A stretch of DNA of 11,728 nt from Hyphomicrobiales bacterium (GTDB lineage: Bacteria > Pseudomonadota > Alphaproteobacteria > Rhizobiales > Aestuariivirgaceae): assembly GCA_023266715.1 (NCBI GenBank), contig JAHFPK010000058.1:1-11728 (forward strand), written 5' to 3'. Within the stretch, counting starts at the first letter, position 1. The number at the start of each line of letters is the position of its first letter. Positions 6,393 to 11,728 of this stretch are shown piece after piece. The notes below the pieces were generated by a model. The model was not told where the DNA came from, did no database searches, and was given only the letters and a program-made list of their open reading frames with translations. Made by a program: the position numbers and the translations under genes.

Positions 6393-7613
6393 TTACGCCG
6401 CGCGTTGCAGCATCATCTCGGTCCAGAGCTGGTCCAGGGCTGCGACAAGCTTGGAGATTTCGAGTTCGCCGTGGAGCGGACCTGGGGTCAGGCGCAGCCG
6501 CTCGGTGCCTTTGGGGACCGTGGGGTAATTGATGGGCTGGACATAGATTGAAAAGTCGGCCAGCAGGCGATCCGTCAGGGCTTTGCATTTGACGGGATCG
6601 CCCACGATCAGGGGTACGATGTGACTTTCGGTTTCGGTTACAGGAAGCCCGCGCGCCTTCAAGGATACCATCAGCAGTTTGGCATGCTTGCTTTGCAACT
6701 GACGTTCAAGGTTGCTCTCTTTGAGATGACGGATGGCAGCCGTGGCACCTGCTGCAATGGCTGGCGCAATTGAGGTGGTAAAGATGAAGCCTGGGGCAAA
6801 GGACCTGATGGCATCAATGATGGTGGCGTTGGCGGCGATGTAGCCGCCCATGAGGCCGAAAGCCTTGGCGAGCGTGCCCTCAATGATATCAATTTCGTCG
6901 AGCAAACCATCGCGTTCGGCAATACCGCCGCCGCGCGCGCCATACATGCCAACAGCGTGGACTTCATCGAGATACGTCAGAGCGCCATAACGCTTGGCGA
7001 GAGTACAGATTTCCTCCAGTGGAGCAATGTCGCCATCCATCGAATAGACGGATTCAAAGGCAATCAGTTTTGGACGCTCCGGAGCCAGCATTTTCAATTT
7101 CGCTTCGAGATCGGCCAAATTATTGTGACGCCAGATCAGTTTTTCGCCGCCGCCATGGCGAATGCCCTCGATCATTGAAGCATGATTCAATTCATCAGAA
7201 AGTATAATGCAGTTTGGCAAGGCCCGCACGAGGGATGAAAGCGTTGCCTCATTGGCCATGTACCCGGAATTGAAAAGAAGGGCCGCTTCCTTGCCATGCA
7301 GGTCAGCCAATTCCTGCTCAAGTTCGACATGGTAGTGCGTGGTGCCGGAAATGTTGCGCGTGCCGCCGGAACCGGCGCCCACGTCGTCTATGGCTTCGTG
7401 CATGGCCGCAAGGACGGCAGGATGCTGGCCCATGCCGAGGTAGTCGTTGGAACACCAGACGGTGACTTCACGCTCTCCGCCCTGTCCGCGGTAAAGGGCA
7501 CGGGGAAACCTGCCCCTTACGCGGCAGATATCGGCAAATTCGCGGTAACGGCCTTCTGTCTTCAACTGGCTGATGGCCTGCGCCAGAATGCTGTCATAGC
7601 CTTGTGGTGTCAT
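6393..7613 (-). CDS. hemA: 5-aminolevulinate synthase (Shemin pathway)
   Basis: A 406-residue PLP enzyme (408 if the TTG two codons upstream is used) that condenses glycine with succinyl-CoA to give 5-aminolevulinate, the first committed step of haem synthesis in alphaproteobacteria. The sequence is diagnostic of ALAS rather than the related KBL or BioF enzymes: VWCSNDYLGMGQHP, GAGSGGTRNISGTTHYHVELE, the PLP-contacting D in YLDEVHAVGMYG, and IIEGTLAKAFGLMGGYIA with the Schiff-base lysine at K250 counted from the ATG. I prefer ATG 7613 over TTG 7619, although neither has a clear ribosome binding site. The gene follows the L,D-transpeptidase after 55 bases and precedes glyA, which makes its substrate. 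HemB, the next enzyme, is encoded about 3.8 kb away on the other strand. The E. coli gene of the same name is a different enzyme. Confidence 0.96.
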   Translation of the reverse strand: MTPQGYDSILAQAISQLKTEGRYREFADICRVRGRFPRALYRGQGGEREVTVWCSNDYLGMGQHPAVLAAMHEAIDDVGAGSGGTRNISGTTHYHVELEQELADLHGKEAALLFNSGYMANEATLSSLVRALPNCIILSDELNHASMIEGIRHGGGEKLIWRHNNLADLEAKLKMLAPERPKLIAFESVYSMDGDIAPLEEICTLAKRYGALTYLDEVHAVGMYGARGGGIAERDGLLDEIDIIEGTLAKAFGLMGGYIAANATIIDAIRSFAPGFIFTTSIAPAIAAGATAAIRHLKESNLERQLQSKHAKLLMVSLKARGLPVTETESHIVPLIVGDPVKCKALTDRLLADFSIYVQPINYPTVPKGTERLRLTPGPLHGELEISKLVAALDQLWTEMMLQRAA

Positions 7614-7649
7614 GGGCAAACATTAGCCAAATGAATTTGCTACGTACCT

Positions 7650-7665
7650 TGCGCGAAATTGCGCA
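7650..7665 (-). terminator. Small hairpin between the L,D-transpeptidase gene and hemA
   Basis: TGCGC (7650-7654) and GCGCA (7661-7665) pair around the six-base GAAATT loop, four bases past the transpeptidase stop on the minus strand. No T-run follows (AAGGTACGTAG), so it is not a convincing terminator. It may be an RNA-stabilising or processing hairpin within a joint transcript. The stem is only five base pairs and could be chance. Confidence 0.2.
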
Positions 7666-7668
7666 GGG

Positions 7669-9504
7669 TCAGTTCGTCGCAGAAGCGGTTGATTCCGGCT
7701 TTTCTACGGGCTTTACAATTGGCTTTGCCACTGCTTCGACCTTGCAATCCTTTGGCAACTTGCCGTCTTTGTCAGGCTTGCACAGGTCTTCCGTTTTCTT
7801 GGCAGCAGGAGTTTCCGGCTTCACCACTTTTTTCGTCGTTGTCGAGGCAACTTTGGTGGTGACCTTCAGCGGCGTTTTCTTGGAGTCGGCAACGGTTGTT
7901 TTCTTTTTTGGCATTGCGGCGATCTTCTTCACAATCTTTTTCTTGGCAATTTTTGAATCGTCATTGTTCCAATTGAAGAGACCTGCGCTCCTGGTCTTTT
8001 TAACTTTGGATTTTGAGTCCTCGTCATCGACATTTCTTGCTGACCGTCTGCCAAACCAGAAAAAACTATCGGCTTCCGCTTCATCAAGTGACGCTACCTG
8101 GCGCGGGATTGGCTTCAGGACAAAGCGCTCGCCAGACGCGGTCTTTTCGCCAACGGGTAAAGGCTGGCCAACAATAAACCCAGTACCATCCAAGCCGTAA
8201 ACATCACCCCGGAAAGCCACTATCCCGTCTGATGTTGGCCACGCGGTGAGATAGGCAACGCGGAGTTGGGGCGGTGCGACAAGCGTCACATCGAGGCGCT
8301 CAAGCGATTGGGCCAAATCCTCAATGCGATTGGGATCAAATCCATCCTGACCGTTCAGGATCCAATTCAGGAGAACTGCGACCTTTTGAACACGCACACA
8401 ACCTGAACTGTAGAAACGGCCACTGCTTTCAAAGAGGTGCTGTTCGGGCGTGTCATGCAGGTAAATCCCGAAGGGACTGGGAAAATTGATCTTGGCCGTA
8501 GCCATGGCATTTTCGCCGCCGGGCTCCTGCCTGAAGTGGTAATTGTCAACAATGGCCCTGCGCCAGTTGATACGCCGCGGGTTAACTTCAGGTCCGCCGA
8601 CACCTTCAAACACCTTCATATTCATTTTTTGCAGGATAGAGGTATTGCCGCCCATTATCTTTGGAATGATGTCCCGCTCGACAATGGATGCCGGGGCGTT
8701 CCAATAGGGATTGAATTTGATTTCCGAGAGAGCCGTCATCACCACGGGCGTTGGCCGTGCGGGGCGCCCTACAATGGCGTTGTGCCGGGAGAAAACCCGG
8801 CTTCCTTCCACTGTCTCGATTTGCTGGGCAGGAACGTTCACTACAATATAGCGGTCACCGAGATCCTTGGAATACTCGGCGATGCGGGGAATGTTTGCCC
8901 GGATTGTCGATAGTCTTTCGGCAGCAGAGATATTTAATGCCTGCAGAGTTGGGCCATCTACCTGTCCACTAACGCCCAAGCCATTATTGCGCTGGAAATG
9001 CATCACAGCATCTTGCGTTGCCGTGGTAAAGATGGAAGCAAACTCACCCTCGGCTGCCTCTGGACGCACGTAACCTTCAATGAACAGGCGTTGATTGAGT
9101 GCTGCCACCCCATTGCCCTCGGCGCCCTTCTTGTAGCTGCCTTTCGGCACTTTGGGCCAACCGCCGTTACTGACGACGGCAGCATATTTGTTTTCAGCCT
9201 GTTGCAGCGCTGCAACACCACCGAGGGACAGCATGGGTTCGACGATCTGATTTGTGAAAACTTCAGTCTCTGTCGTGGCCTTGCCAGAAGCTATTGGGGT
9301 AAAACCATGATCCGACGGTGCATAGGATCCTAACAGGCCAGATTTCTGAAGCCTTTTCAACCGATTAGCGTCGCGCGCTTCATCCGATTGTTCAGCCTTG
9401 GCGATTGATGCATTGAGCATTGATGTGCCGAGCATCACCACGAGTGAAACGGCAAGAACCCTTGCAATTATCAAATTGCCCGCAGAACCAATTTTCAAAA
9501 TCAT
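7669..9504 (-). CDS. ldtP: Secreted L,D-transpeptidase with PG-binding domain and lysine-rich C-terminal tail
   Basis: A 611-residue periplasmic enzyme expected to form 3-3 peptidoglycan cross-links or attach proteins to the wall. A signal peptide (hydrophobic core about 11-30, AKA motif, cleavage near residue 37) is followed by a scaffold region containing GGWPKVPKG (114-122). A peptidoglycan-binding-like domain comes next (about 128-192, VAALNQRLFIEGYV through GQVDGPTLQAL). The YkuD catalytic domain (about 218-410) has H350 in YLHDTPEQHLF and the nucleophile C369 in SSGCVRVQ. This order resembles the large YcbB/LdtD group. Residues about 497-611 form a Lys/Thr/Ala/Pro-rich, probably disordered tail with a lone cysteine pair, C575 and C587. 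The ATG has GAGG six bases upstream. The upstream MarR gene supports the name used for the LdtR-linked transpeptidase of rhizobia and Liberibacter; the symbol is inferred from that pairing. Confidence 0.9.
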   Translation of the reverse strand: MILKIGSAGNLIIARVLAVSLVVMLGTSMLNASIAKAEQSDEARDANRLKRLQKSGLLGSYAPSDHGFTPIASGKATTETEVFTNQIVEPMLSLGGVAALQQAENKYAAVVSNGGWPKVPKGSYKKGAEGNGVAALNQRLFIEGYVRPEAAEGEFASIFTTATQDAVMHFQRNNGLGVSGQVDGPTLQALNISAAERLSTIRANIPRIAEYSKDLGDRYIVVNVPAQQIETVEGSRVFSRHNAIVGRPARPTPVVMTALSEIKFNPYWNAPASIVERDIIPKIMGGNTSILQKMNMKVFEGVGGPEVNPRRINWRRAIVDNYHFRQEPGGENAMATAKINFPSPFGIYLHDTPEQHLFESSGRFYSSGCVRVQKVAVLLNWILNGQDGFDPNRIEDLAQSLERLDVTLVAPPQLRVAYLTAWPTSDGIVAFRGDVYGLDGTGFIVGQPLPVGEKTASGERFVLKPIPRQVASLDEAEADSFFWFGRRSARNVDDEDSKSKVKKTRSAGLFNWNNDDSKIAKKKIVKKIAAMPKKKTTVADSKKTPLKVTTKVASTTTKKVVKPETPAAKKTEDLCKPDKDGKLPKDCKVEAVAKPIVKPVEKPESTASATN

Positions 9505-9544
9505 TATTGCCTCATTGCCACTCTGCGCCGGGCCTCTTTTGGGC

Positions 9545-9555
9545 TTTCGGCGAAA
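9545..9555. promoter_or_regulatory. Palindrome in the transpeptidase leader
   Basis: TTTCG-G-CGAAA is a perfect five-base inverted repeat around one central base, 41 bases upstream of the transpeptidase ATG. It lies between the candidate promoter and the start codon, a position suited to an operator. No regulator is proven. LdtR is the obvious candidate because its gene is adjacent. Confidence 0.25.
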
Positions 9556-9575
9556 ATCGTTCCATAATCAATTCA

Positions 9576-9604
9576 CATGTACCAGCCCAGGTGCGACTCG
9601 TCAA
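9576..9604 (-). promoter_or_regulatory. ldtP: Candidate promoter of the L,D-transpeptidase gene
   Basis: On the minus strand TTGACG (9604-9599) and TACATG (9581-9576) are spaced by exactly 17 bases. The -35 matches TTGACA at five positions and the -10 only at three, which is typical of activator-dependent alphaproteobacterial promoters. It lies downstream of the ldtR terminator, so the transpeptidase has its own transcription unit with a leader of about 65 bases. The remainder of 9605-9692 shows no further signal. Confidence 0.42.
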
Positions 9605-9692
9605 AAGCCAGCACTGGAGCCCCACATCTGCGTTAGCCCGCTAAATCAGGCAAGAATCCGGTAAAAGAGGCGCTGGAAAGGGATTTTCAAAC

Positions 9693-9728
9693 AAAAAAAA
9701 GCCCTGAGGCTTTTCGGCCACAGGGCTT
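9693..9728 (-). terminator. Intrinsic terminator of the MarR-family gene
   Basis: An eight-base-pair stem, AAGCCCTG (9699-9706) with CAGGGCTT (9721-9728), is capped by a further GGC/GCC pairing beyond an A-A mismatch, with a TTTTCG loop on the plus strand. Reading the minus strand, the hairpin is followed at once by a run of eight T. It starts 18 bases after the stop of the MarR gene, a textbook rho-independent terminator. Confidence 0.92.
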
Positions 9729-9746
9729 AGGTGCTCCAAATCCACG

Positions 9747-10262
9747 TTAAAGGCGATAAAGAATCTGGTCGGTCCAGAAACGCTCCAGGCGGGTAAGCGC
9801 CTTGTTCAGGCGATCAAACTCGTCGATCGAGAGACCAACCACTTCTTCAACGGCCTGAAGCTGACGGTTGTAAAGCATGTCTATGCGGTCGCGAATAACC
9901 TGGCCTTTCGGCGTCAGTTTCACCCGCACGGAACGCTTGTCGGCGCTTGAGCGCTCGTGGTTCACGTAACCGGATTCAACGAGCTTCTTGAGATTGTAAG
10001 AAACGTTGGAGCCTTGATAGTGTCCACGAGTTTTAAGCTCACCTGCCGTAAGTTCTGAATCGGCAATATTGAACAGGAGAAGCGCCTGTACGGGATTTAC
10101 TTCCGGTTCACCGGAACGTTCAAAATCATCCTTGATCACATCGAGCAAGCGGCGATGCAGCCGCTCAATCAGCGTCAAGGCTTCTATATAGCGATACTTG
10201 ATTTCCTTCCGTTGCGGTGCAACTTCCACGGCACGGACTCCCCCAACAACTTGAGTATTCAT
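9747..10262 (-). CDS. ldtR: MarR-family transcriptional regulator, LdtR type
   Basis: A 171-residue winged-helix regulator. The DNA-binding domain covers about residues 60-125, with LTAGELKTRGHYQGSNVSY as the helix-turn-helix and HERSSADKRSVRVKLTPKG as the wing. Long helices at both ends (about 22-45 and 120-165) form the dimer interface. The stretch YRYIEALTLIERLHRRLLDVIKD matches what I know of rhizobial and Liberibacter LdtR, an activator of the neighbouring L,D-transpeptidase gene linked to osmotic stress tolerance. The adjacent transpeptidase supports this. The protein contains no cysteine, so cysteine-based redox sensing of the OhrR kind is excluded. I chose the ATG at 10262, preceded by AGGTGG at five bases; a GTG at 10271 is in frame and would add three residues. 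The gene has its own terminator and a 246-base upstream region. Confidence 0.85.
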   Translation of the reverse strand: MNTQVVGGVRAVEVAPQRKEIKYRYIEALTLIERLHRRLLDVIKDDFERSGEPEVNPVQALLLFNIADSELTAGELKTRGHYQGSNVSYNLKKLVESGYVNHERSSADKRSVRVKLTPKGQVIRDRIDMLYNRQLQAVEEVVGLSIDEFDRLNKALTRLERFWTDQILYRL

Positions 10263-10364
10263 GTTAGCCACCTATCCCTTGTTTGTGAGGCCGGCTTCTT
10301 TTGTCCGTTCCTCTGATGGCACGAGAATACGCTGGGGGATTTAAGACGACCTGAACAGTCTGGG

Positions 10365-10372
10365 TAAATTTA
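10365..10372. promoter_or_regulatory. AT-rich palindrome beside a TATAAG element upstream of ldtR
   Basis: TAAATTTA is a perfect eight-base palindrome about 100 bases before the ldtR ATG. Immediately upstream on the minus strand lies TATAAG (10380-10375), a plausible -10 element, but no -35 match stands at the right distance, as expected for an activated or autoregulated promoter. Function is inferred from position only. Confidence 0.25.
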
Positions 10373-10403
10373 TCCTTATATTTTCGATAGTTTGTTGCTT
10401 TTT

Positions 10404-10427
10404 AAAAGACAGTTTATGGAGTCTTTT
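10404..10427. repeat. Inverted repeat AAAAGAC-N10-GTCTTTT upstream of ldtR
   Basis: AAAAGAC (10404-10410) and GTCTTTT (10421-10427) are perfect inverted copies with a ten-base spacer, so the arms are centred about 17 bases apart. This could be a regulator site contacted on nearly the same DNA face. Alternatively it is a weak AT-rich hairpin, since more T follow on the plus strand. It lies about 140 bases upstream of the ldtR start, in a region with no gene (10263-10508). Confidence 0.35.
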
Positions 10428-10448
10428 TTTCCTATGTTAATCAAAGAC

Positions 10449-10462
10449 AACCAACTTTGGTT
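10449..10462. promoter_or_regulatory. Perfect 14-base dyad AACCAA-CT-TTGGTT
   Basis: AACCAA (10449-10454) and TTGGTT (10457-10462) are perfect inverted copies around a two-base centre. The dyad lies between the end of the frameshifted secreted gene and ldtR, about 190 bases upstream of the ldtR start. It could be an operator, though its left part also borders the T-rich tail of the adjacent terminator. Confidence 0.3.
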
Positions 10463-10494
10463 AAAAAGAATAGCGCGGGAAACGATCCCCGTGC
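10463..10494 (-). terminator. Probable intrinsic terminator of the secreted hypothetical gene
   Basis: GCGCGGG (10473-10479) and CCCGTGC (10488-10494) pair over seven positions with one imperfect pair and an eight-base loop. Reading the minus strand, the stem is followed by TATTCTTTTT. It starts 14 bases after the TAA of the gene ending at 10509. The stem carries one mismatch on the transcribed strand, so it is weaker than the ldtR terminator. Confidence 0.55.
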
Positions 10495-10508
10495 GGACTG
10501 GTTCATGG

Positions 10509-11188
10509 TTAATTTTTGTTAGCGGCTTGCAACCTCGGCAAGACCTGCCTTAAACGGGTTTCGCCCACTCCATTGCAGCTCTGATAATTCGCGCGGGCTT
10601 CAGCGGACTTCATAACTTTCAAAACCGTGGCTTTCCCAAATTGAGAAACCACCGCCTGATGGTCCTTCACGACAGCCCGGTAAAAAGCATTCATCTTGCG
10701 TTTCGAAAGATAGGTGTATCGCCGTCCCAGGAAATAGGTTTCAGTTATTCTTTCATAGGTGGAAAGGCTGTCCCTCAGAACCGGTGTCGCAACGGCAACT
10801 GCGGGTTCTGGCGTGCCAGTTTCTTCTTCCGTTGCCTTATTGATTGTATCAAGCGCAGCGACCAATGTTTCCTCTACTTCAATGCTGGCCTCTGTTCCAC
10901 GGGATATCACCTGGCCCTCGTTCCGCCCAGAGTCCAATGTGGAGTGGTTATTGCCATTGAGGTTTTTTCCACCGCAGCAACCTCCGCCTTTGCCACATGG
11001 GTTGAAAGTTCATCTCTTTCGGACAGTGTGAGAACATTGCATTTGTTACCAACTACCGCGGACTTTGCCAGCAATTCCAGCGTCCGCTCAATTCCTGCTG
11101 TTTCCGCGAGGGCGGGTTTCGTGGCAAGTGGTAAAAATGGCAGCGCCACGATTGGAAGTGTAATAAGGAATTGCGAAAATCTATGCAT
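10509..11188 (-). pseudogene. Secreted protein of unknown function, one gene broken by a frameshift
   Basis: Two overlapping frames look like one gene. The first, from ATG 11188, has a signal peptide (hydrophobic residues about 6-22, ALA motif, cleavage near A28) and then ERTLELLAKSAVVGNKC and LSERDELSTHVAKAEVAAVEK before running into a stop at 10907. The second frame carries on with GRNEGQVISRG, an AVAVATPVL linker, TYFLGRRYTYLSKRKMNAFY and a C-terminal YQSCNGVGETRLRQVL. It has no plausible start of its own: only a TTG at 10937, no ribosome binding site and no signal peptide. One extra A in the run of six at 10963-10968 (A on the minus strand) would join them into a 226-residue protein after codon 75. 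I do not recognise the family or its function. It could be a true pseudogene, a homopolymer sequencing error, or slippage at the A-run. The terminator just downstream suggests a once intact unit. Confidence 0.65.
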
Positions 11189-11231
11189 CTGGCAACCGGA
11201 CCAGTTGCTATAATTCAACGGGCAATATGGA

Positions 11232-11247
11232 TAACGGAGGGCCGTTA
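11232..11247. promoter_or_regulatory. Dyad TAACGG-AGGG-CCGTTA between the divergent genes
   Basis: TAACGG (11232-11237) and CCGTTA (11242-11247) are perfect inverted copies around AGGG, 44 bases upstream of the secreted gene's start. Related half-sites recur nearby: CAACGG at 11216-11221, TAACGTTA at 11286-11293 and CCGTTT at 11303-11308. They may form an operator cluster serving hemB or the secreted gene. Confidence 0.35.
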
Positions 11248-11248
11248 A

Positions 11249-11265
11249 TTCGATTAAAATTCGAA
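11249..11265. promoter_or_regulatory. Dyad TTCGA-N7-TCGAA upstream of hemB
   Basis: A perfect five-base inverted repeat with an AT-rich seven-base centre (TTAAAAT), lying immediately beside the TAACGG dyad and about 110 bases before the hemB ATG. A consensus TATAAT at 11209-11214 on the plus strand lacks a -35 partner. No regulator is identified. Confidence 0.25.
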
Positions 11266-11375
11266 ACAATTCCTGATAGTTTGGTTAACGTTATCTTGCG
11301 AACCGTTTAGCGGCCGATGAGCCCTGCGACCATGGCCCTATTCTGTTTTTGACGGGGACTTGATAGAAAGCCCGG

Positions 11376-11728
11376 ATGACTCCCTCTAAATCACCGCCCC
11401 AAAGCTTTCCTGCCACGCGCATGCGACGCAATCGCAAGGCGGCATGGTCGCGGGCTTTGATTGCTGAAAATACCCTGAAAACCTCGGATCTCATCTGGCC
11501 AATGTTTGTCATTGATGGCGAAAATACCACGGACCCTGTTGCTTCAATGCCAAGGGTGGTACGCTATAGTGTTGATCTGGCGGTGCGGAAAGCCGCGGAA
11601 GCCGCCGCTTTAGGCATTCCCCTCATCGCACTCTTTCCAAACACCAAGCAGGCCTTAAGGACCGCCGATGCCCGGGAGGCACTCAACGGGAATAATCTCG
11701 TTTGCCGGGCCGTGCGGGCCATTAAAGC
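11376..11728 (+). CDS. hemB: Delta-aminolevulinic acid dehydratase (porphobilinogen synthase), 5' part
   Basis: The first 117 codons of an open frame that runs off the right edge. Reading begins MTPSKSPPQSFPATRMRRNR, and RMRRNRKAAWSR, TLKTSDLIWPMFVIDGE, VASMPRVVRYSVD and GIPLIALFP are typical of the N-terminal third of HemB. The enzyme condenses two 5-aminolevulinate molecules to porphobilinogen, following HemA in the pathway. The metal-binding and Schiff-base lysine segments lie beyond the window. The ATG at 11376 has only a weak purine stretch (AGAAAG) upstream. The gene is divergent from the frameshifted secreted gene, with 187 bases between them. Its presence beside the L,D-transpeptidase/ldtR pair fits gene order I know from rhizobia. 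Confidence 0.93.
   Translation, partial: MTPSKSPPQSFPATRMRRNRKAAWSRALIAENTLKTSDLIWPMFVIDGENTTDPVASMPRVVRYSVDLAVRKAAEAAALGIPLIALFPNTKQALRTADAREALNGNNLVCRAVRAIK

Noticed and set aside
6061..6588. A 175-codon minus-strand frame spanning the hemA-glyA gap
   Set aside because: It is out of frame with both hemA and glyA over their coding parts and is rich in Arg, Pro and Ser, as expected of a shadow frame.
10404..10430. A plus-strand terminator upstream of ldtR
   Set aside because: The stem is AT-rich with a ten-base loop, and no plus-strand gene ends nearby, so it is listed as an inverted repeat instead.
10961..10970. Canonical -1 ribosomal frameshift heptamer at the A-run
   Set aside because: The bases contain AAAAAAC, but the zero frame reads GAA-AAA-ACC, so the phasing of the X-XXY-YYZ heptamer is wrong and no downstream structure was evident. 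Simple slippage or an indel is more likely.
11245..11257. A CtrA site (TTAA-N7-TTAA) upstream of hemB
   Set aside because: Two TTAA words are present but separated by five bases, not seven.
11291..11530. A 79-codon minus-strand frame near the right edge
   Set aside because: It overlaps the clear start of hemB on the opposite strand and has no recognisable features or ribosome binding site.

Overview
The window reads as a chromosomal housekeeping region of an alphaproteobacterium, most likely of the Hyphomicrobiales (Rhizobiales). The evidence is the gene order glyA-nrdR-ribD-ribE-ribH-nusB, the Shemin-pathway 5-aminolevulinate synthase, and the adjacent pair of an L,D-transpeptidase and an LdtR-type MarR regulator next to hemB, an arrangement I associate with rhizobia and their relatives. 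I see no tRNA, rRNA, CRISPR array, insertion sequence or phage gene.

Layout. At the left edge, the first codons of a membrane pyrophosphatase (hppA) run leftward off the window. A short divergent gene for a GFA-family zinc protein (246-650, +) meets an MFS transporter tail to tail. From about 6265 down to 647 the minus strand carries a tightly packed operon: glyA, nrdR, ribD, ribE, ribH, nusB and the MFS gene. Every junction from nrdR onward is a stop/start overlap, with a TTG start for ribD and a GTG start for the MFS gene. Upstream of glyA, also on the minus strand, lies hemA (5-aminolevulinate synthase), and upstream of that a large secreted L,D-transpeptidase (7669-9504). The MarR regulator (9747-10262, -) precedes the transpeptidase and is closed by a textbook intrinsic terminator. 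Next comes a secreted protein of unknown function whose frame is broken at a run of six A (10509-11188, -). Finally, divergent hemB (porphobilinogen synthase) starts at 11376 on the plus strand and leaves the window.

How the parts fit. GlyA makes glycine, HemA condenses glycine with succinyl-CoA to 5-aminolevulinate, and HemB joins two 5-aminolevulinate molecules, so the cluster links glycine supply to the first two haem steps. RibD, RibE and RibH supply most of the riboflavin pathway. NrdR (ribonucleotide reductase control) and NusB (antitermination) are common partners of that operon. The transpeptidase and its probable regulator remodel the cell wall. Because hemA follows the transpeptidase gene after about 55 bases with no obvious terminator, part of haem synthesis may be read from the transpeptidase promoter.

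No gene here is a clearly novel system. The items most worth a second look are the frameshifted secreted gene beside hemB, the lysine-rich tails on both GlyA and the transpeptidase, the hemA placement, and several perfect palindromes in the intergenic regions.
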